DNA from: Thermodesulfatator sp.
GTDB lineage: Bacteria > Desulfobacterota > Thermodesulfobacteria > Thermodesulfobacteriales > Thermodesulfobacteriaceae
Assembly: GCA_003978075.1 (NCBI GenBank)
Contig: QOAM01000131.1
Location: forward strand, 1-7,541
Direction: 5' to 3'
DNA: 7,541 nucleotides
Of this stretch, positions 1 to 6,846 are shown piece by piece. Below the pieces are notes generated by a model. That model did no database searches and had not been told where the DNA came from. It saw only the letters and a program-made list of their open reading frames with translations. Every line of letters begins with the position of its first letter. Within the stretch, counting starts at the first letter, position 1. Position numbers and translations under genes: made by a program.

Positions 1-34
1 TCTTAGGTCCTGGTTCCGTCCCTCACCACCACCC

Positions 35-70
35 GGAGGCCTCTCCTCAGGGAGGGGCCTCCTCTTTTAT
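35..70 (+). terminator. Rho-independent terminator for a convergent unit off the left edge
   Basis: A 12-bp stem (35-46 with 51-62, one G-U wobble) closes a TCAG tetraloop and is followed directly by TCTTTTAT (63-70). The T-rich tail is only on the plus-strand 3' side; on the minus strand the stem is followed by GGGTGGTG, so this does not terminate the lolA transcript. The gene it serves must end at or before the left edge. A TAG at 4-6 could be its stop codon, but no coding sequence is visible to test this. Confidence 0.85.
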
Positions 71-92
71 CAATTGGCTTTCCCGTGGTGAA

Positions 93-288
93 CTAGTCGG
101 CGGCTTCATTTCTCTTCCGAACTCTTCGGCGTTTGTCAAGTTTTGTGTGTCTGGAGCTAGAAGTCATCTTTTTCAGGATAAATGAAGAGGCAACAAGAGA
201 TACGATGAAAGAGATAGAAATTTTGTCCAACATGGGAACAATATCTAAAGTACCGACTACAAGGCTTACTTTTTAGAAAAATTTTCAT
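93..288 (-). pseudogene. Possible remnant of a small membrane protein gene
   Basis: Two overlapping minus-strand frames together look like one decayed gene; neither alone is convincing. Frame one starts at an ATG at 288 after an AAGG, reads MKIFLKS and then turns into Cys/His-rich nonsense until a TAG at 157-159. The frame shifted by +1 has a TAA just upstream, then reads LVVGTLDIVPMLDKIS followed by a hydrophobic stretch (ISFIVSLVASSFIL) and a strongly basic tail ending at the TAG at 93-95. An ATG at 233 would give a 46-residue product with one membrane helix and a Lys/Arg-rich C-terminus. The start plus the DIVPM and DKIS pieces faintly resemble small multi-pass membrane proteins of unknown function, from memory only. 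The stretch is clearly more AT-rich than its neighbours. Alternatives are a genuine 46-residue single-helix protein, or chance. Confidence 0.3.
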
Positions 289-385
289 TTTTGGCCTTAA
301 ATATGCGCAAAATCACCTCATTTATTCAGAGGTCTCATTTTCACCAGCGCGGCCTCTGCTCGAAGGTAGTATTCCTTAGGGTGTT

Positions 386-1057
386 TTAGGGGGCGGGTTG
401 GGGTCTGGAGGGCCCAGGTTGGGTTGGAGAGATGATTTCCGTGCCCGGAGGAGGGGTAAAAGTAAAGAGCTTAGGTGGTAGACGAGGATTCTTCCGGAGA
501 TCCTCCAAAAGAAGATGGGTGAGATTCCCCAAGAGATCCCAATACCAGACCTCCCGCACCTCCCCTGTAGAAACTTTGACACGCAACTTGAGGCGGGATA
601 TCTGAGTTTGTTCCCGGGGGCGCAACTCTAAAAAGTAATCCCCGTTGGGTCCCAATTCGCCGGAAAGAATCTCAAAGTCCTCTTCGAGTTTACCGCTTCC
701 TGAAAGGAACTTCAGGACCGGACGAGAAAAGGCTCTTTTCACCGGAAAGATACTCACCTGGCGATCTACTTCCGCGTAAAAATAGACCCTTTTCCCGTCG
801 CAGACGATGAGGATCTTTTCGGGATACCGGTACTCCCAACGTAGATGGTCGGGCTTCTGGAACCAGAAAGAGCCTCCAGAGGCCTCCACAGAAAGTCCCC
901 TGCGCCAGTAAACTTCTTGAGTAAAGTTCCCGGAGAGGGCCTTCAACCTGCCATAAAAGGCTTCGACCTTCTTTAGGACCTTCTCCGGACTGGGAGCCGC
1001 CTCAAGGCTTGCGCCCCACCAACACAGGACGAGGACGCACACCATCGCTCGGACCAA
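386..1057 (-). CDS. lolA: Outer membrane lipoprotein carrier protein LolA
   Basis: Periplasmic chaperone that takes lipoproteins released by the inner-membrane LolCDE transporter and carries them to the outer membrane. The 223-residue product has an N-terminal signal peptide (residues 1-20, hydrophobic core MVCVLVLCWWG, likely cut after LEA). It has the LolA hallmarks LSGNFTQEV (41-49), the GGSFWFQKPDHLRWEYRYPE block (61-80), LIVCDGKRVYFY (83-94) and a C-terminal FTFTPPPGTEII (198-209). It then carries an unusual Pro-rich tail (PTQPGPSRPQPAP). The start is taken as TTG at 1057 because AGGAGGG (1063-1069) sits exactly 5 nt upstream; the ATG at 1045 would be 17 nt away. The gene overlaps the end of ftsK by 56 nt in another frame, so it is co-transcribed with it and probably translationally coupled. 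The order ftsK-lolA matches E. coli. No minus-strand terminator with a T-tract follows the TAA. Confidence 0.9.
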   Translation of the reverse strand: MVRAMVCVLVLCWWGASLEAAPSPEKVLKKVEAFYGRLKALSGNFTQEVYWRRGLSVEASGGSFWFQKPDHLRWEYRYPEKILIVCDGKRVYFYAEVDRQVSIFPVKRAFSRPVLKFLSGSGKLEEDFEILSGELGPNGDYFLELRPREQTQISRLKLRVKVSTGEVREVWYWDLLGNLTHLLLEDLRKNPRLPPKLFTFTPPPGTEIISPTQPGPSRPQPAP

Positions 1058-2978
1058 CGATTCCCTCCTCTTCCATGCGTTCCACTAGACGAGCGGCCCG
1101 ATTGTAGCCGATGCGCAACCGACGCTGAAGCATGGAGACGGAGATTTTACCCCGCTCCATGGCGATACGCACCGCCTCTCGGTAAAGCTCGTCCTCGGTT
1201 TCCTCTTCCGCCAGCGAAGGCCCCAGATCTTCTTCCTCTTCCACAGCTTCGAAATCGGCCAAATATTGAGGTGCACCCTGGGTCCTCACGTATTCCACCA
1301 CCTGGCGGACCTCCTCCTCGGAGACATAGGGGGCGTGAATGCGCTGGAGTTTAGAGGCCCCGGGAGGTAGAAAGAGCATGTCCCCGGCTCCCAGCAGTCT
1401 TTCCGCTCCCTGGATGTCTAAGATGGTGCGGGAGTCCGTACGGGAAGACACCTGGAAGGAAATACGCGCCGGAAAATTGGCCTTAATAAGTCCGGTGATC
1501 ACATCCACCGAGGGACGTTGCGTGGCCAAAAGGAGATGGATCCCCGAGGCCCGGGCCATCTGGGCCAGACGGGTGAGCAGGGTCTCCACCTCTTTAGAGG
1601 CCACCACCATGAGGTCCGCCAGCTCGTCGATGATGATCACGATGTAAGGGAGCTTTTCCCCAGCCTTTTGATTATAGGAATCCAGGTTGCGCGCCCGGGA
1701 TTCTTCAAGAAGTTGGTAGCGGCGTTCCATCTCGGTGACCGCCCAGCGCAGGGCCCTCGTGGCGGTGCGGGGCTCGAGGACCACCGGATGAAGAAGATAA
1801 GGGATCTCCTCGTAAATGGAGAGTTCAATCCTCTTGGGATCGATAAGGAGAAAGCGCACTTTTTCCGGAACATTTTTAAAAATGAGTCCCAAGATAACCG
1901 AATGTAGAAAGACGCTCTTTCCGGTGCCGGTGGCTCCGGCAATGAGAAGATGCGGCATGCGCAGGAGATCCGCTACCACCGGTCGGCCCGACTGGTCTTT
2001 TCCCAGGACCAGGGTGAGAGGAGAAGAGGATTTGCGGAAGGCTTGGGATTCCAGGATTTCCCGGAGCCAAACCGTTTCCCTCTCCGGATTGGAGACCTCG
2101 ATGCCCACCACATCGCGACCAGGAATGGGGGCCACGATACGCACGCTTTCCGCCGAAAGACCCAGGGCCAAATCATCGGCCAGAGCCGCAATGCGGTTGA
2201 TTTTCACCCCCGGGGCCGGGCGAAATTCATAAACGGTGATCACCGGTCCGGGATGCACCCCTACTACTTCCCCGTTTACCCCGAACTCCCGAAGCTTTTC
2301 CTGCAAGGTCTGCCCGAGCCGCTCTAAGGTCTCGGAGGAAGGACCCCGGGCCCGGCGCGGAGGACTGGTTAAAAGGGAAACCGGAGGAGGAAGCCCCTCG
2401 GACGCCAGAGGAGAGGGGCCCTGCGAAGTCTCCTCTTTTGGAGAGGAAGTCCTCTTCTTACGCCTCTTTCCTAAAAGACCTCGAAAAGGCCTCTTAGGAA
2501 GTCCTCCTGGTAGGTGAAGGAGGGTAAGCCCTGCTCCCGCTAGGGCAAAACCTAGAAGGAGAAGGCCGGGAACGCCAATATAAGGCAGACTAGCCTGTCC
2601 CAGAAAACCCAAGAGCCCTCCGTGAAGGGGCCAATGGGATCGGGACCACCAGCTCTCCGGGACGAAACCCAATAGGAAACTGGCCGCTAGGAGGAAGGAC
2701 CCCAACCCCAGAAGAGGGGTAAGAAGCCTTTTCCCCTGGAAAAGCATCCAGGCCAGGTAAAGAAGGGCCCAAGGGAACAAAAAGGCTGCGGCTCCAAAAA
2801 GGGTAAAAACGCAGGAGGCCAAATAGGCCCCTACCACCCCTCCCCAGTTGTGCACTCCCTGAGCCCCTACCCTCCCCAGACCGGGATCAGAAGGAGAATA
2901 GGAAAAAAGGGCCAAAAGAAGGAAAAGGGCCAACCCGGCAAGGAAGAAGGCCCCAGACCTCCGCCCCGAGATCCTCAT
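1002..2978 (-). CDS. ftsK: DNA translocase FtsK/SpoIIIE
   Basis: Septum-anchored ATP-driven DNA pump that clears and aligns chromosome termini at division. The 658-residue protein has a membrane N-terminus with about four hydrophobic segments (roughly 11-29, 47-78, 85-105, 133-156). A short Lys/Arg/Pro/Ser-rich linker follows (about 160-215), far shorter than in E. coli FtsK. The alpha/beta motor has Walker A GATGTGKS (348-355), Walker B IIIDELAD (448-455), the LLATQRPSVDVITGLIKANF block (483-502) and QGAERLLGAGDMLF (523-536). An acidic spacer (578-598) leads to a winged-helix gamma domain (about 597-645) that in this family reads KOPS-type sequences and contacts XerD; the MLQRRLRIGYNRAARLVERM stretch is intact. 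The start at ATG 2978 is supported by AGGAGG (2983-2988) and the TM-containing N-terminus. It is the first gene after promoter 3076-3104, and its 3' end overlaps lolA. Confidence 0.97.
   Translation of the reverse strand: MRISGRRSGAFFLAGLALFLLLALFSYSPSDPGLGRVGAQGVHNWGGVVGAYLASCVFTLFGAAAFLFPWALLYLAWMLFQGKRLLTPLLGLGSFLLAASFLLGFVPESWWSRSHWPLHGGLLGFLGQASLPYIGVPGLLLLGFALAGAGLTLLHLPGGLPKRPFRGLLGKRRKKRTSSPKEETSQGPSPLASEGLPPPVSLLTSPPRRARGPSSETLERLGQTLQEKLREFGVNGEVVGVHPGPVITVYEFRPAPGVKINRIAALADDLALGLSAESVRIVAPIPGRDVVGIEVSNPERETVWLREILESQAFRKSSSPLTLVLGKDQSGRPVVADLLRMPHLLIAGATGTGKSVFLHSVILGLIFKNVPEKVRFLLIDPKRIELSIYEEIPYLLHPVVLEPRTATRALRWAVTEMERRYQLLEESRARNLDSYNQKAGEKLPYIVIIIDELADLMVVASKEVETLLTRLAQMARASGIHLLLATQRPSVDVITGLIKANFPARISFQVSSRTDSRTILDIQGAERLLGAGDMLFLPPGASKLQRIHAPYVSEEEVRQVVEYVRTQGAPQYLADFEAVEEEEDLGPSLAEEETEDELYREAVRIAMERGKISVSMLQRRLRIGYNRAARLVERMEEEGIVGPSDGVRPRPVLVGRKP
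1063..1069 (-). promoter_or_regulatory. Shine-Dalgarno site that selects the lolA TTG start
   Basis: AGGAGGG on the minus strand lies within ftsK codons near the end of that gene, 5 nt before the TTG at 1057 and 17 nt before the nearest ATG (1045). It is the reason for preferring the rare TTG start. Confidence 0.7.
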
Positions 2979-2982
2979 CGTA

Positions 2983-2988
2983 CCTCCT
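2983..2988 (-). promoter_or_regulatory. Shine-Dalgarno site of ftsK
   Basis: AGGAGG on the minus strand, 4 nt before the ATG at 2976-2978. It is a full match to the anti-SD core and fixes the ftsK start. Confidence 0.8.
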
Positions 2989-3075
2989 ACCTCTTTTCAA
3001 ACTTAGAAAAATCCCTCCCCTTTCGCGGGAGCTCCGCACCCCTCTTTTTCACTTTTTCGAAGGCTCCTTGGGCAA

Positions 3076-3104
3076 ATTATAGAAAATGGAGAAGAGATTG
3101 TGAA
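3076..3104 (-). promoter_or_regulatory. Sigma70-type promoter of ftsK-lolA
   Basis: On the minus strand a -35 box TTCACA (3099-3104, five of six consensus bases) and a -10 box TATAAT (3076-3081, perfect) are separated by exactly 17 nt. Transcription would start near 3069, giving an untranslated leader of about 90 nt before ftsK. It lies in the 146-nt gap after yhcC, the only real gap between genes in the right two-thirds of the window, so it probably makes ftsK-lolA a separate transcription unit. Confidence 0.72.
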
Positions 3105-3124
3105 CTTAGGGACAAAGGGAGAAA

Positions 3125-4039
3125 TCACGCCAGGTACTTTCCCTGATAGAGCCCTCGATTGAGCAAGGTCTCCTCGATAAGACGCAAGGTGCTCCTTTTG
3201 TCCCGGGCCCAATCCGGGGCCACCAGTTCTTCCGGACGGGGGTCTCCGGTCAGGCGCTGAATGACCACTCGTGGCGGGAGATGGGCGATGGCCTCGGCCA
3301 CAAGGTCTGCATACTCTCCTTGGGATAGCGGCTGATAGCGGCCCTGGCGATAAAGCTCTTCCATCCGCGAGCCCCGCACCACATAAAGCTCGTGAAATTT
3401 GATCCCATCCACCGGGAGCTCCGCCAGTTTTCTTACCGTCTCCAGCATCTCCAGGGGCCCTTCCCCCGGAAGTCCGAAAATAATATGCACGCAAACCAGA
3501 AGATCACGCCTCTTGAGGATCTCCAAGGCCTCGAGAAAGTCCTCAAAGGTGTGTCCCCGATTGATGCGGGCCAGGGTCTCGTTATGCACGCTTTGGAGCC
3601 CCAGTTCCACCCAGACCATAAGGCCCTGGTCTTTAAACTCTCTCAGCACCTCTGCCACGGCCTCATCCACGCAATCTGGCCGGGTGCCTACACAGAGTCC
3701 CACCACCCGCTCATCCACCAGGGCCTCTTGGTACCGGGCCCGCAGGAGCTCCGGCGGCCCGTAGGTGTTGCTGAAGGCCTGAAAGTAGGCCAGGAATTTC
3801 CGGGCCTTGTAGCGCCGGGCCATCCTCTCCATCCCGGAAAGCATCTGTTCCCGGATGGAGATCCCTCGGCGGAAGGCCCCGGTGCCGGAGCCGTAGGCGT
3901 TGCAATAAATGCATCCCCCGCGTCCCTTGGTGCCATCACGATTGGGACAGGTAAACCCCGCATCCAGCGGGACCTTCTGCACCCGCTCCCCGAATCTTTC
4001 ACGCAAAAAACGGTTAAGGGAATAATAGAGTTCTCTCAT
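3125..4039 (-). CDS. yhcC: YhcC-type radical SAM protein (TIGR01212 family)
   Basis: Radical S-adenosylmethionine enzyme of unknown substrate. The 304-residue length is close to the roughly 309 residues of E. coli YhcC, and the sequence aligns along its length. The cluster-binding cysteines are C31, C43 and C46, spaced CX11CX2C (CPNRDGTKGRGGCIYC), the YhcC-type variant of the usual CX3CX2C. Other conserved blocks are YFQAFSNTY (85-93), GLCVGTRPDCV (114-124), WVELGLQS (143-150), INRGH (159-163) and GLPGEG (189-194). The ATG at 4039 lies 2 nt after the stop of the iron-sulfur flavoprotein gene and has no good SD, so translational coupling is likely. It is the last gene of the glutamate synthase/purM cluster. 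In E. coli yhcC is also next to gltB, so the grouping may be functional. Family assignment is firm; the reaction is unknown. Confidence 0.9.
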   Translation of the reverse strand: MRELYYSLNRFLRERFGERVQKVPLDAGFTCPNRDGTKGRGGCIYCNAYGSGTGAFRRGISIREQMLSGMERMARRYKARKFLAYFQAFSNTYGPPELLRARYQEALVDERVVGLCVGTRPDCVDEAVAEVLREFKDQGLMVWVELGLQSVHNETLARINRGHTFEDFLEALEILKRRDLLVCVHIIFGLPGEGPLEMLETVRKLAELPVDGIKFHELYVVRGSRMEELYRQGRYQPLSQGEYADLVAEAIAHLPPRVVIQRLTGDPRPEELVAPDWARDKRSTLRLIEETLLNRGLYQGKYLA

Positions 4040-4041
4040 CT

Positions 4042-4662
4042 TCAGGGGGCCGAAGAGCGGACCACCGGCCAGGACTCTGGAGGTTTCCCCTCGGCCAGGG
4101 CTCGGCCCAAGGCCTCGGCCTCGGAGAGGGCCGAGGGGTGCTTTCGGATGGCCCCGCGCCCTTCCACTCCCCGATAAAAGAGCCCCCCTTGGTATTCGGC
4201 ACCTAAGGCATCAAAAAAGTAGCGCACCACCCGCTGCACCCCCTCAAAGAGTTTCTTCCCCTTGGTGGCCCCCAGGGAGAGGAAGAGTCCGTAGCGCCGG
4301 CCACCGGGAAGGTTCTTCAGCACATATTTTCGGATCCACAGGGCCTGCGAGCGCTCGATCAGGGCCTGGGTGCGGGAAGTAAGATTGTAAAAAAAGATGG
4401 GCGAGGCCAGCACAATGACCCTCGCTCCGAGAAATTCTGAATAAAGGGGGGCGAGATCGTCCTCCAACACGCACTCCCCCGTACGGTCACAGCTCCCGCA
4501 TTCGATACAGCCCTGAAAATCCATCTGGTAGAGATCGTAGCGTCGCACCTCGGCCCCCGCGGCCTCAGCCCCTCGCACTAAGGCCGCAAGCAGAAGATCG
4601 GTGTTCCCTCCCCGTCGCGGGCTACCGTTAAAGGCCAAGATCTTCATGCTCTTTAGCCCCAT
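4042..4662 (-). CDS. Iron-sulfur flavoprotein, NADPH-dependent FMN reductase-like
   Basis: Flavodoxin-fold electron-transfer protein expected to bind FMN and a [4Fe-4S] cluster. The N-terminal phosphate-binding loop is NGSPRRGGNTD (residues 12-22). The compact cysteine motif C52-X2-C55-X2-C58-X5-C64 matches that described for archaeal/anaerobe iron-sulfur flavoproteins (Isf). ASPIFFYNLTSRTQALIER (86-104) is the typical second flavin-contacting region. Residues 180-206 form a low-conservation tail. The start at ATG 4662 overlaps the upstream DUF523 gene by 10 nt and has GGAG 8 nt before it. Family proteins usually begin at MKIL, which would put the start at ATG 4647 (Met6), just after the DUF523 stop. 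Physiological electron donor and acceptor are not evident. Its tight junction with the radical SAM gene suggests, but does not prove, a redox partnership. Confidence 0.85.
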   Translation of the reverse strand: MGLKSMKILAFNGSPRRGGNTDLLLAALVRGAEAAGAEVRRYDLYQMDFQGCIECGSCDRTGECVLEDDLAPLYSEFLGARVIVLASPIFFYNLTSRTQALIERSQALWIRKYVLKNLPGGRRYGLFLSLGATKGKKLFEGVQRVVRYFFDALGAEYQGGLFYRGVEGRGAIRKHPSALSEAEALGRALAEGKPPESWPVVRSSAP

Positions 4663-5060
4663 TCGTGGAGCTCCAGGCCTTCCCGCAGGAGGAGGGCTGC
4701 GGTCACCCCCAGAGGCTCGAGACCGCAGGAGGGGCTTTTGGCCTTGAGGAAGGCCCGACGCACCCCCAAGAGACGGGCAAGCCTGAGAACCTCCTCTGCC
4801 CCGCGCATGAAGGCTTCGGTCACCTCTTCTCCCCGGAGGTTTATCACCCGGGCGGTCCCAGAAAGGACATCCGCCCCGTCTCCTCCCAGGATCTCCGCCG
4901 GGGGCCGAGGAGTGGGAAGCCCCCCGAGCTGCTCCGGACAGACCGGGATCAGGCGGAAGCGTTTAAGCAGGGTCTCCGCCATAGGCTCGGGAAGACGCTT
5001 TCCATCATAGCGGGTCTTAAGCCCCAGAAGACAGGCCGAAACCAGGACAGGCTCTTTCAC
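4653..5060 (-). CDS. DUF523 family protein (compact variant)
   Basis: Small cytosolic protein of unknown function. The 135 residues show the family signature: VSACLLG (7-13), RYDGKR (17-22), PVCPEQLGGLPTPRPPAEI (39-57), an RVINLRGEEVTEAFMRGAEE segment (71-90), LKAKSPSCG (105-113) and GVTAALLLREG (118-128). Two features are atypical. The Cys usually found just before RYDG is Thr16, leaving C10, C41 and C112. The loop that in most members separates SPSCG from G-VTAALL (often containing a YDGxFSG motif) is reduced to LEPL. The start is a GTG at 5060 overlapping the purM stop as GTGA, the standard coupled arrangement, and VSACLLG falls at the expected distance from the N-terminus. It overlaps the next gene by 10 nt. 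Role is unknown; the family cysteines could bind a metal or cluster. Confidence 0.85.
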   Translation of the reverse strand: MKEPVLVSACLLGLKTRYDGKRLPEPMAETLLKRFRLIPVCPEQLGGLPTPRPPAEILGGDGADVLSGTARVINLRGEEVTEAFMRGAEEVLRLARLLGVRRAFLKAKSPSCGLEPLGVTAALLLREGLELHEWG

Positions 5061-6112
5061 ACCAGAACGACCCTTTCCTCACACTCCTTGCAGGCTTCGA
5101 TGGCTCCCAGACGAAAGACCCCTTCTCCCAGTCCCCGACAGACGGCCTCCACCTCTTCCACCTCTTCCTCAGGCACCACGAGCACGAACCCGATCCCGCA
5201 GTTGAAGACCCGATAGAGTTCCTTTTCGGAAAGGCGTCCGGCCTCTTGAATAAAGAGAAAGACGGGCGGTACCTCCCAGGCCCCCTTCTCGATGACCGCC
5301 TTGACCCCCTTAGGGAGCACCCGGGAGAGGTTATCGTAAAAGCCCCCGCCGGTGATGTGGGCCATGGCCTTGATGCGGATGCCCCGGTTGAGGAGGTTGA
5401 GAACGGTTTTCACGTAAATGCGGGTGGGCTCAAGGAGCTCCTCGACCAGAGGCCGCTCAAGGCCCCCGGGCCGGTCTTCAAGGGAAAGCCCCAGCTCCTC
5501 GAAGAAGATCTTGCGCACCAGAGAAAAACCGTTGGCATGAAGTCCACTTGAGGCCAGCCCCAGGAGGACATCTCCTACGGAAACCTCGGAGCCGTCCACG
5601 ATGCGGTTGCGATCCACCACCCCTGCGGCGAAGCCCGCGCAGTCGTACTCCCCTGGGGGATACATCCCGGGCATTTCTGCGGTCTCCCCGCCGAGAAGGG
5701 CGCATTCGGCCTGCCGGCAGCCCTCAGCCATCCCCTCCAGGAGCTCCAAATAGATCTTTTCGTCCAGTTTCCCGAAGGCCAGATAGTCCAGGAAAAAGAG
5801 GGGCTTAGCCCCGCAGACCAGGAGATCATTTACGCACATGGCTACCAGATCGATCCCGATCCCCCGGTGGATCCCGGCGGCTACAGCCACCTTGATCTTG
5901 GTTCCCACTCCGTCGGTGGTAGCTGCAAGGACCGGCTCCCGATAATGGGCCAGGTCCAGGGCGAAAAGCCCGGAAAAGCCCCCGATGTCCGTCAGCACCC
6001 CCAGCCGCGGGGTGCTTTTCACCAGCCGACGGACCTCCTCCACCAGACGATTGGCCTTGTCGATATCCACCCCGGCTTCGGCGTAGCGAGGGCTCTTGAT
6101 CTCAGTAGGCAT
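5057..6112 (-). CDS. purM: Phosphoribosylformylglycinamidine cyclo-ligase (AIR synthetase)
   Basis: Fifth step of de novo purine synthesis: ATP-dependent ring closure of FGAM to aminoimidazole ribotide. The 351-residue length is normal, and the sequence aligns end to end with E. coli PurM. Conserved blocks are GVDID (14-18), the nucleotide-binding TDGVGTK (66-72), GIDLVAMCVND (86-96), GGETAEMPGMY (141-151), SSGLHANGFSLVR (188-200), LEPTRIYV (227-234), AHITGGGF (251-258) and FNCGIGF (303-309). No key residue is missing. The ATG at 6112 overlaps the end of gltB3 by 11 nt with a GGGAAG upstream, and the 3' end overlaps the DUF523 GTG start as GTGA. Placement after glutamate synthase subunits groups a purine step with glutamine/glutamate metabolism; no other pur gene is visible. 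Confidence 0.98.
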   Translation of the reverse strand: MPTEIKSPRYAEAGVDIDKANRLVEEVRRLVKSTPRLGVLTDIGGFSGLFALDLAHYREPVLAATTDGVGTKIKVAVAAGIHRGIGIDLVAMCVNDLLVCGAKPLFFLDYLAFGKLDEKIYLELLEGMAEGCRQAECALLGGETAEMPGMYPPGEYDCAGFAAGVVDRNRIVDGSEVSVGDVLLGLASSGLHANGFSLVRKIFFEELGLSLEDRPGGLERPLVEELLEPTRIYVKTVLNLLNRGIRIKAMAHITGGGFYDNLSRVLPKGVKAVIEKGAWEVPPVFLFIQEAGRLSEKELYRVFNCGIGFVLVVPEEEVEEVEAVCRGLGEGVFRLGAIEACKECEERVVLV

Positions 6113-6845
6113 AGAGCTTCCCGTAAGGACGATGGGTGTAAGGTTCGATCTTTACGAAGGGTTCTTTCAGCACCTCCTCGAGATCCAGGTTGAAGTCAGC
6201 ACAGTATTCGGAAAGGTGCCGCCGGAGGAGGTCTTCGTCTTCCTTGGTGAGCTTGTGGGGCTTGAGGCCCAGCCCCAGTTGGCTTTCAGAGACCTTTCCC
6301 CGGATGTAGATGGTCCCCCCGTGCATACCTGTGCCTAGATAAATTCCGGCGATAGGCCGCTCAGGATAGCGAGAAAACATCCCCAGAAGGATGATGACCC
6401 CTCCGGCCATGTATTCTCCTAAGAAATCCCCGGCCTTGCCCCCGATCACGATCACCGGGACCTTATCCATATAGGCCTTCATGTGGATGCCCACCCGATA
6501 GCCCACATCGGAATAGACGTGAATCTTTCCCCCGCGCATGGCGTAGCCCACCACGTCTCCGGCCATGCCGTGGACTACGATCTTACCGTCGTCCATGGTG
6601 TTTCCGGCCCCGTCCTGGGTGTTCCCGTGGACGATGATCTCCGGCCCCCGCATGAAGGCCCCCAGGTCGAGCCCCGGAGTGCCGTAGATCTCCAGACGCA
6701 CCTTTTCCGAGACCCCGGCAGCGATGTAACGCTGCCCATTCACGTGGCGCAAAACAAAATCCCGCTCACCCTCTTCGATCTTGGCCCGCAGGAGGCGATT
6801 AAGATCCCGGTAGTGGAGATCCCTGGCATCGATCTCGGTGGGCAT
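6102..6845 (-). CDS. Glutamate synthase GXGXG subunit (alpha subunit domain 3-like)
   Basis: Equivalent of the C-terminal right-handed beta-helix of bacterial GltB, here as a separate protein as in archaeal-type split glutamate synthase (GltB3). It is mainly structural and supports the domains that channel ammonia to 2-oxoglutarate. In 247 residues it shows the repeating GxxG turns: GNTQDGAGNTMDDGKIVVHG (74-93), MAGDVVGYAMRGGKIHVYSD (94-113), VGYRVGIHM (114-122), GGKAGDFLGEYMAGGVIILLG (135-155) and a final GTGMHGGTIYIRG turn (171-183). The N-terminal part (1-40) precedes the helix. The ATG at 6845 lies one base after the hicA stop and has GGGGG (6853-6857) 7 nt upstream inside the hicA remnant. 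It overlaps purM by 11 nt. The FMN-binding central subunit is not in the window. Related GXGXG proteins exist in formylmethanofuran dehydrogenase (FwdC), but the adjacent amidotransferase favours glutamate synthase. Confidence 0.9.
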   Translation of the reverse strand: MPTEIDARDLHYRDLNRLLRAKIEEGERDFVLRHVNGQRYIAAGVSEKVRLEIYGTPGLDLGAFMRGPEIIVHGNTQDGAGNTMDDGKIVVHGMAGDVVGYAMRGGKIHVYSDVGYRVGIHMKAYMDKVPVIVIGGKAGDFLGEYMAGGVIILLGMFSRYPERPIAGIYLGTGMHGGTIYIRGKVSESQLGLGLKPHKLTKEDEDLLRRHLSEYCADFNLDLEEVLKEPFVKIEPYTHRPYGKLYAY

Positions 6846-6846
6846 G

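Noticed and set aside
10..30. tRNA-like 3' end (GGTTCCGTCCC followed by CACCACCA)
   Set aside because: The T-loop would have C-G where a purine and the invariant A58 are required, and no consistent 5-bp T-stem or acceptor strand can be drawn. The intrinsic terminator follows at once, but that also fits a protein gene.
134..139. TTGACA on the minus strand as a promoter
   Set aside because: No acceptable -10 hexamer 16-18 nt downstream (AAGAGA at 17 nt) and no gene after it inside the window.
327..358. Inverted repeat CAGAGG/CCTCTG after lolA as a terminator
   Set aside because: The stem is only 6 bp with a 20-nt loop, and no T-tract follows on either strand.
1339..2517. Long plus-strand open frames opposite ftsK, and similar ones opposite yhcC, purM and gltB3
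   Set aside because: They lie antisense to well-conserved genes, have low-complexity or Arg/Pro-rich products without family motifs and lack good ribosome sites; they are typical shadows in GC-rich DNA.
3025..3037. Hairpin GCGG-GAGCT-CCGC in the ftsK leader as a terminator or attenuator
   Set aside because: Four base pairs only; the nearest T runs are several bases away on both strands. Too weak to call.
3003..3494. 163-residue minus-strand frame overlapping the end of yhcC and the ftsK promoter
   Set aside because: It is out of frame with the strongly conserved YhcC C-terminus, is Gly/Arg/Pro-rich with no motif, and runs through the promoter region.
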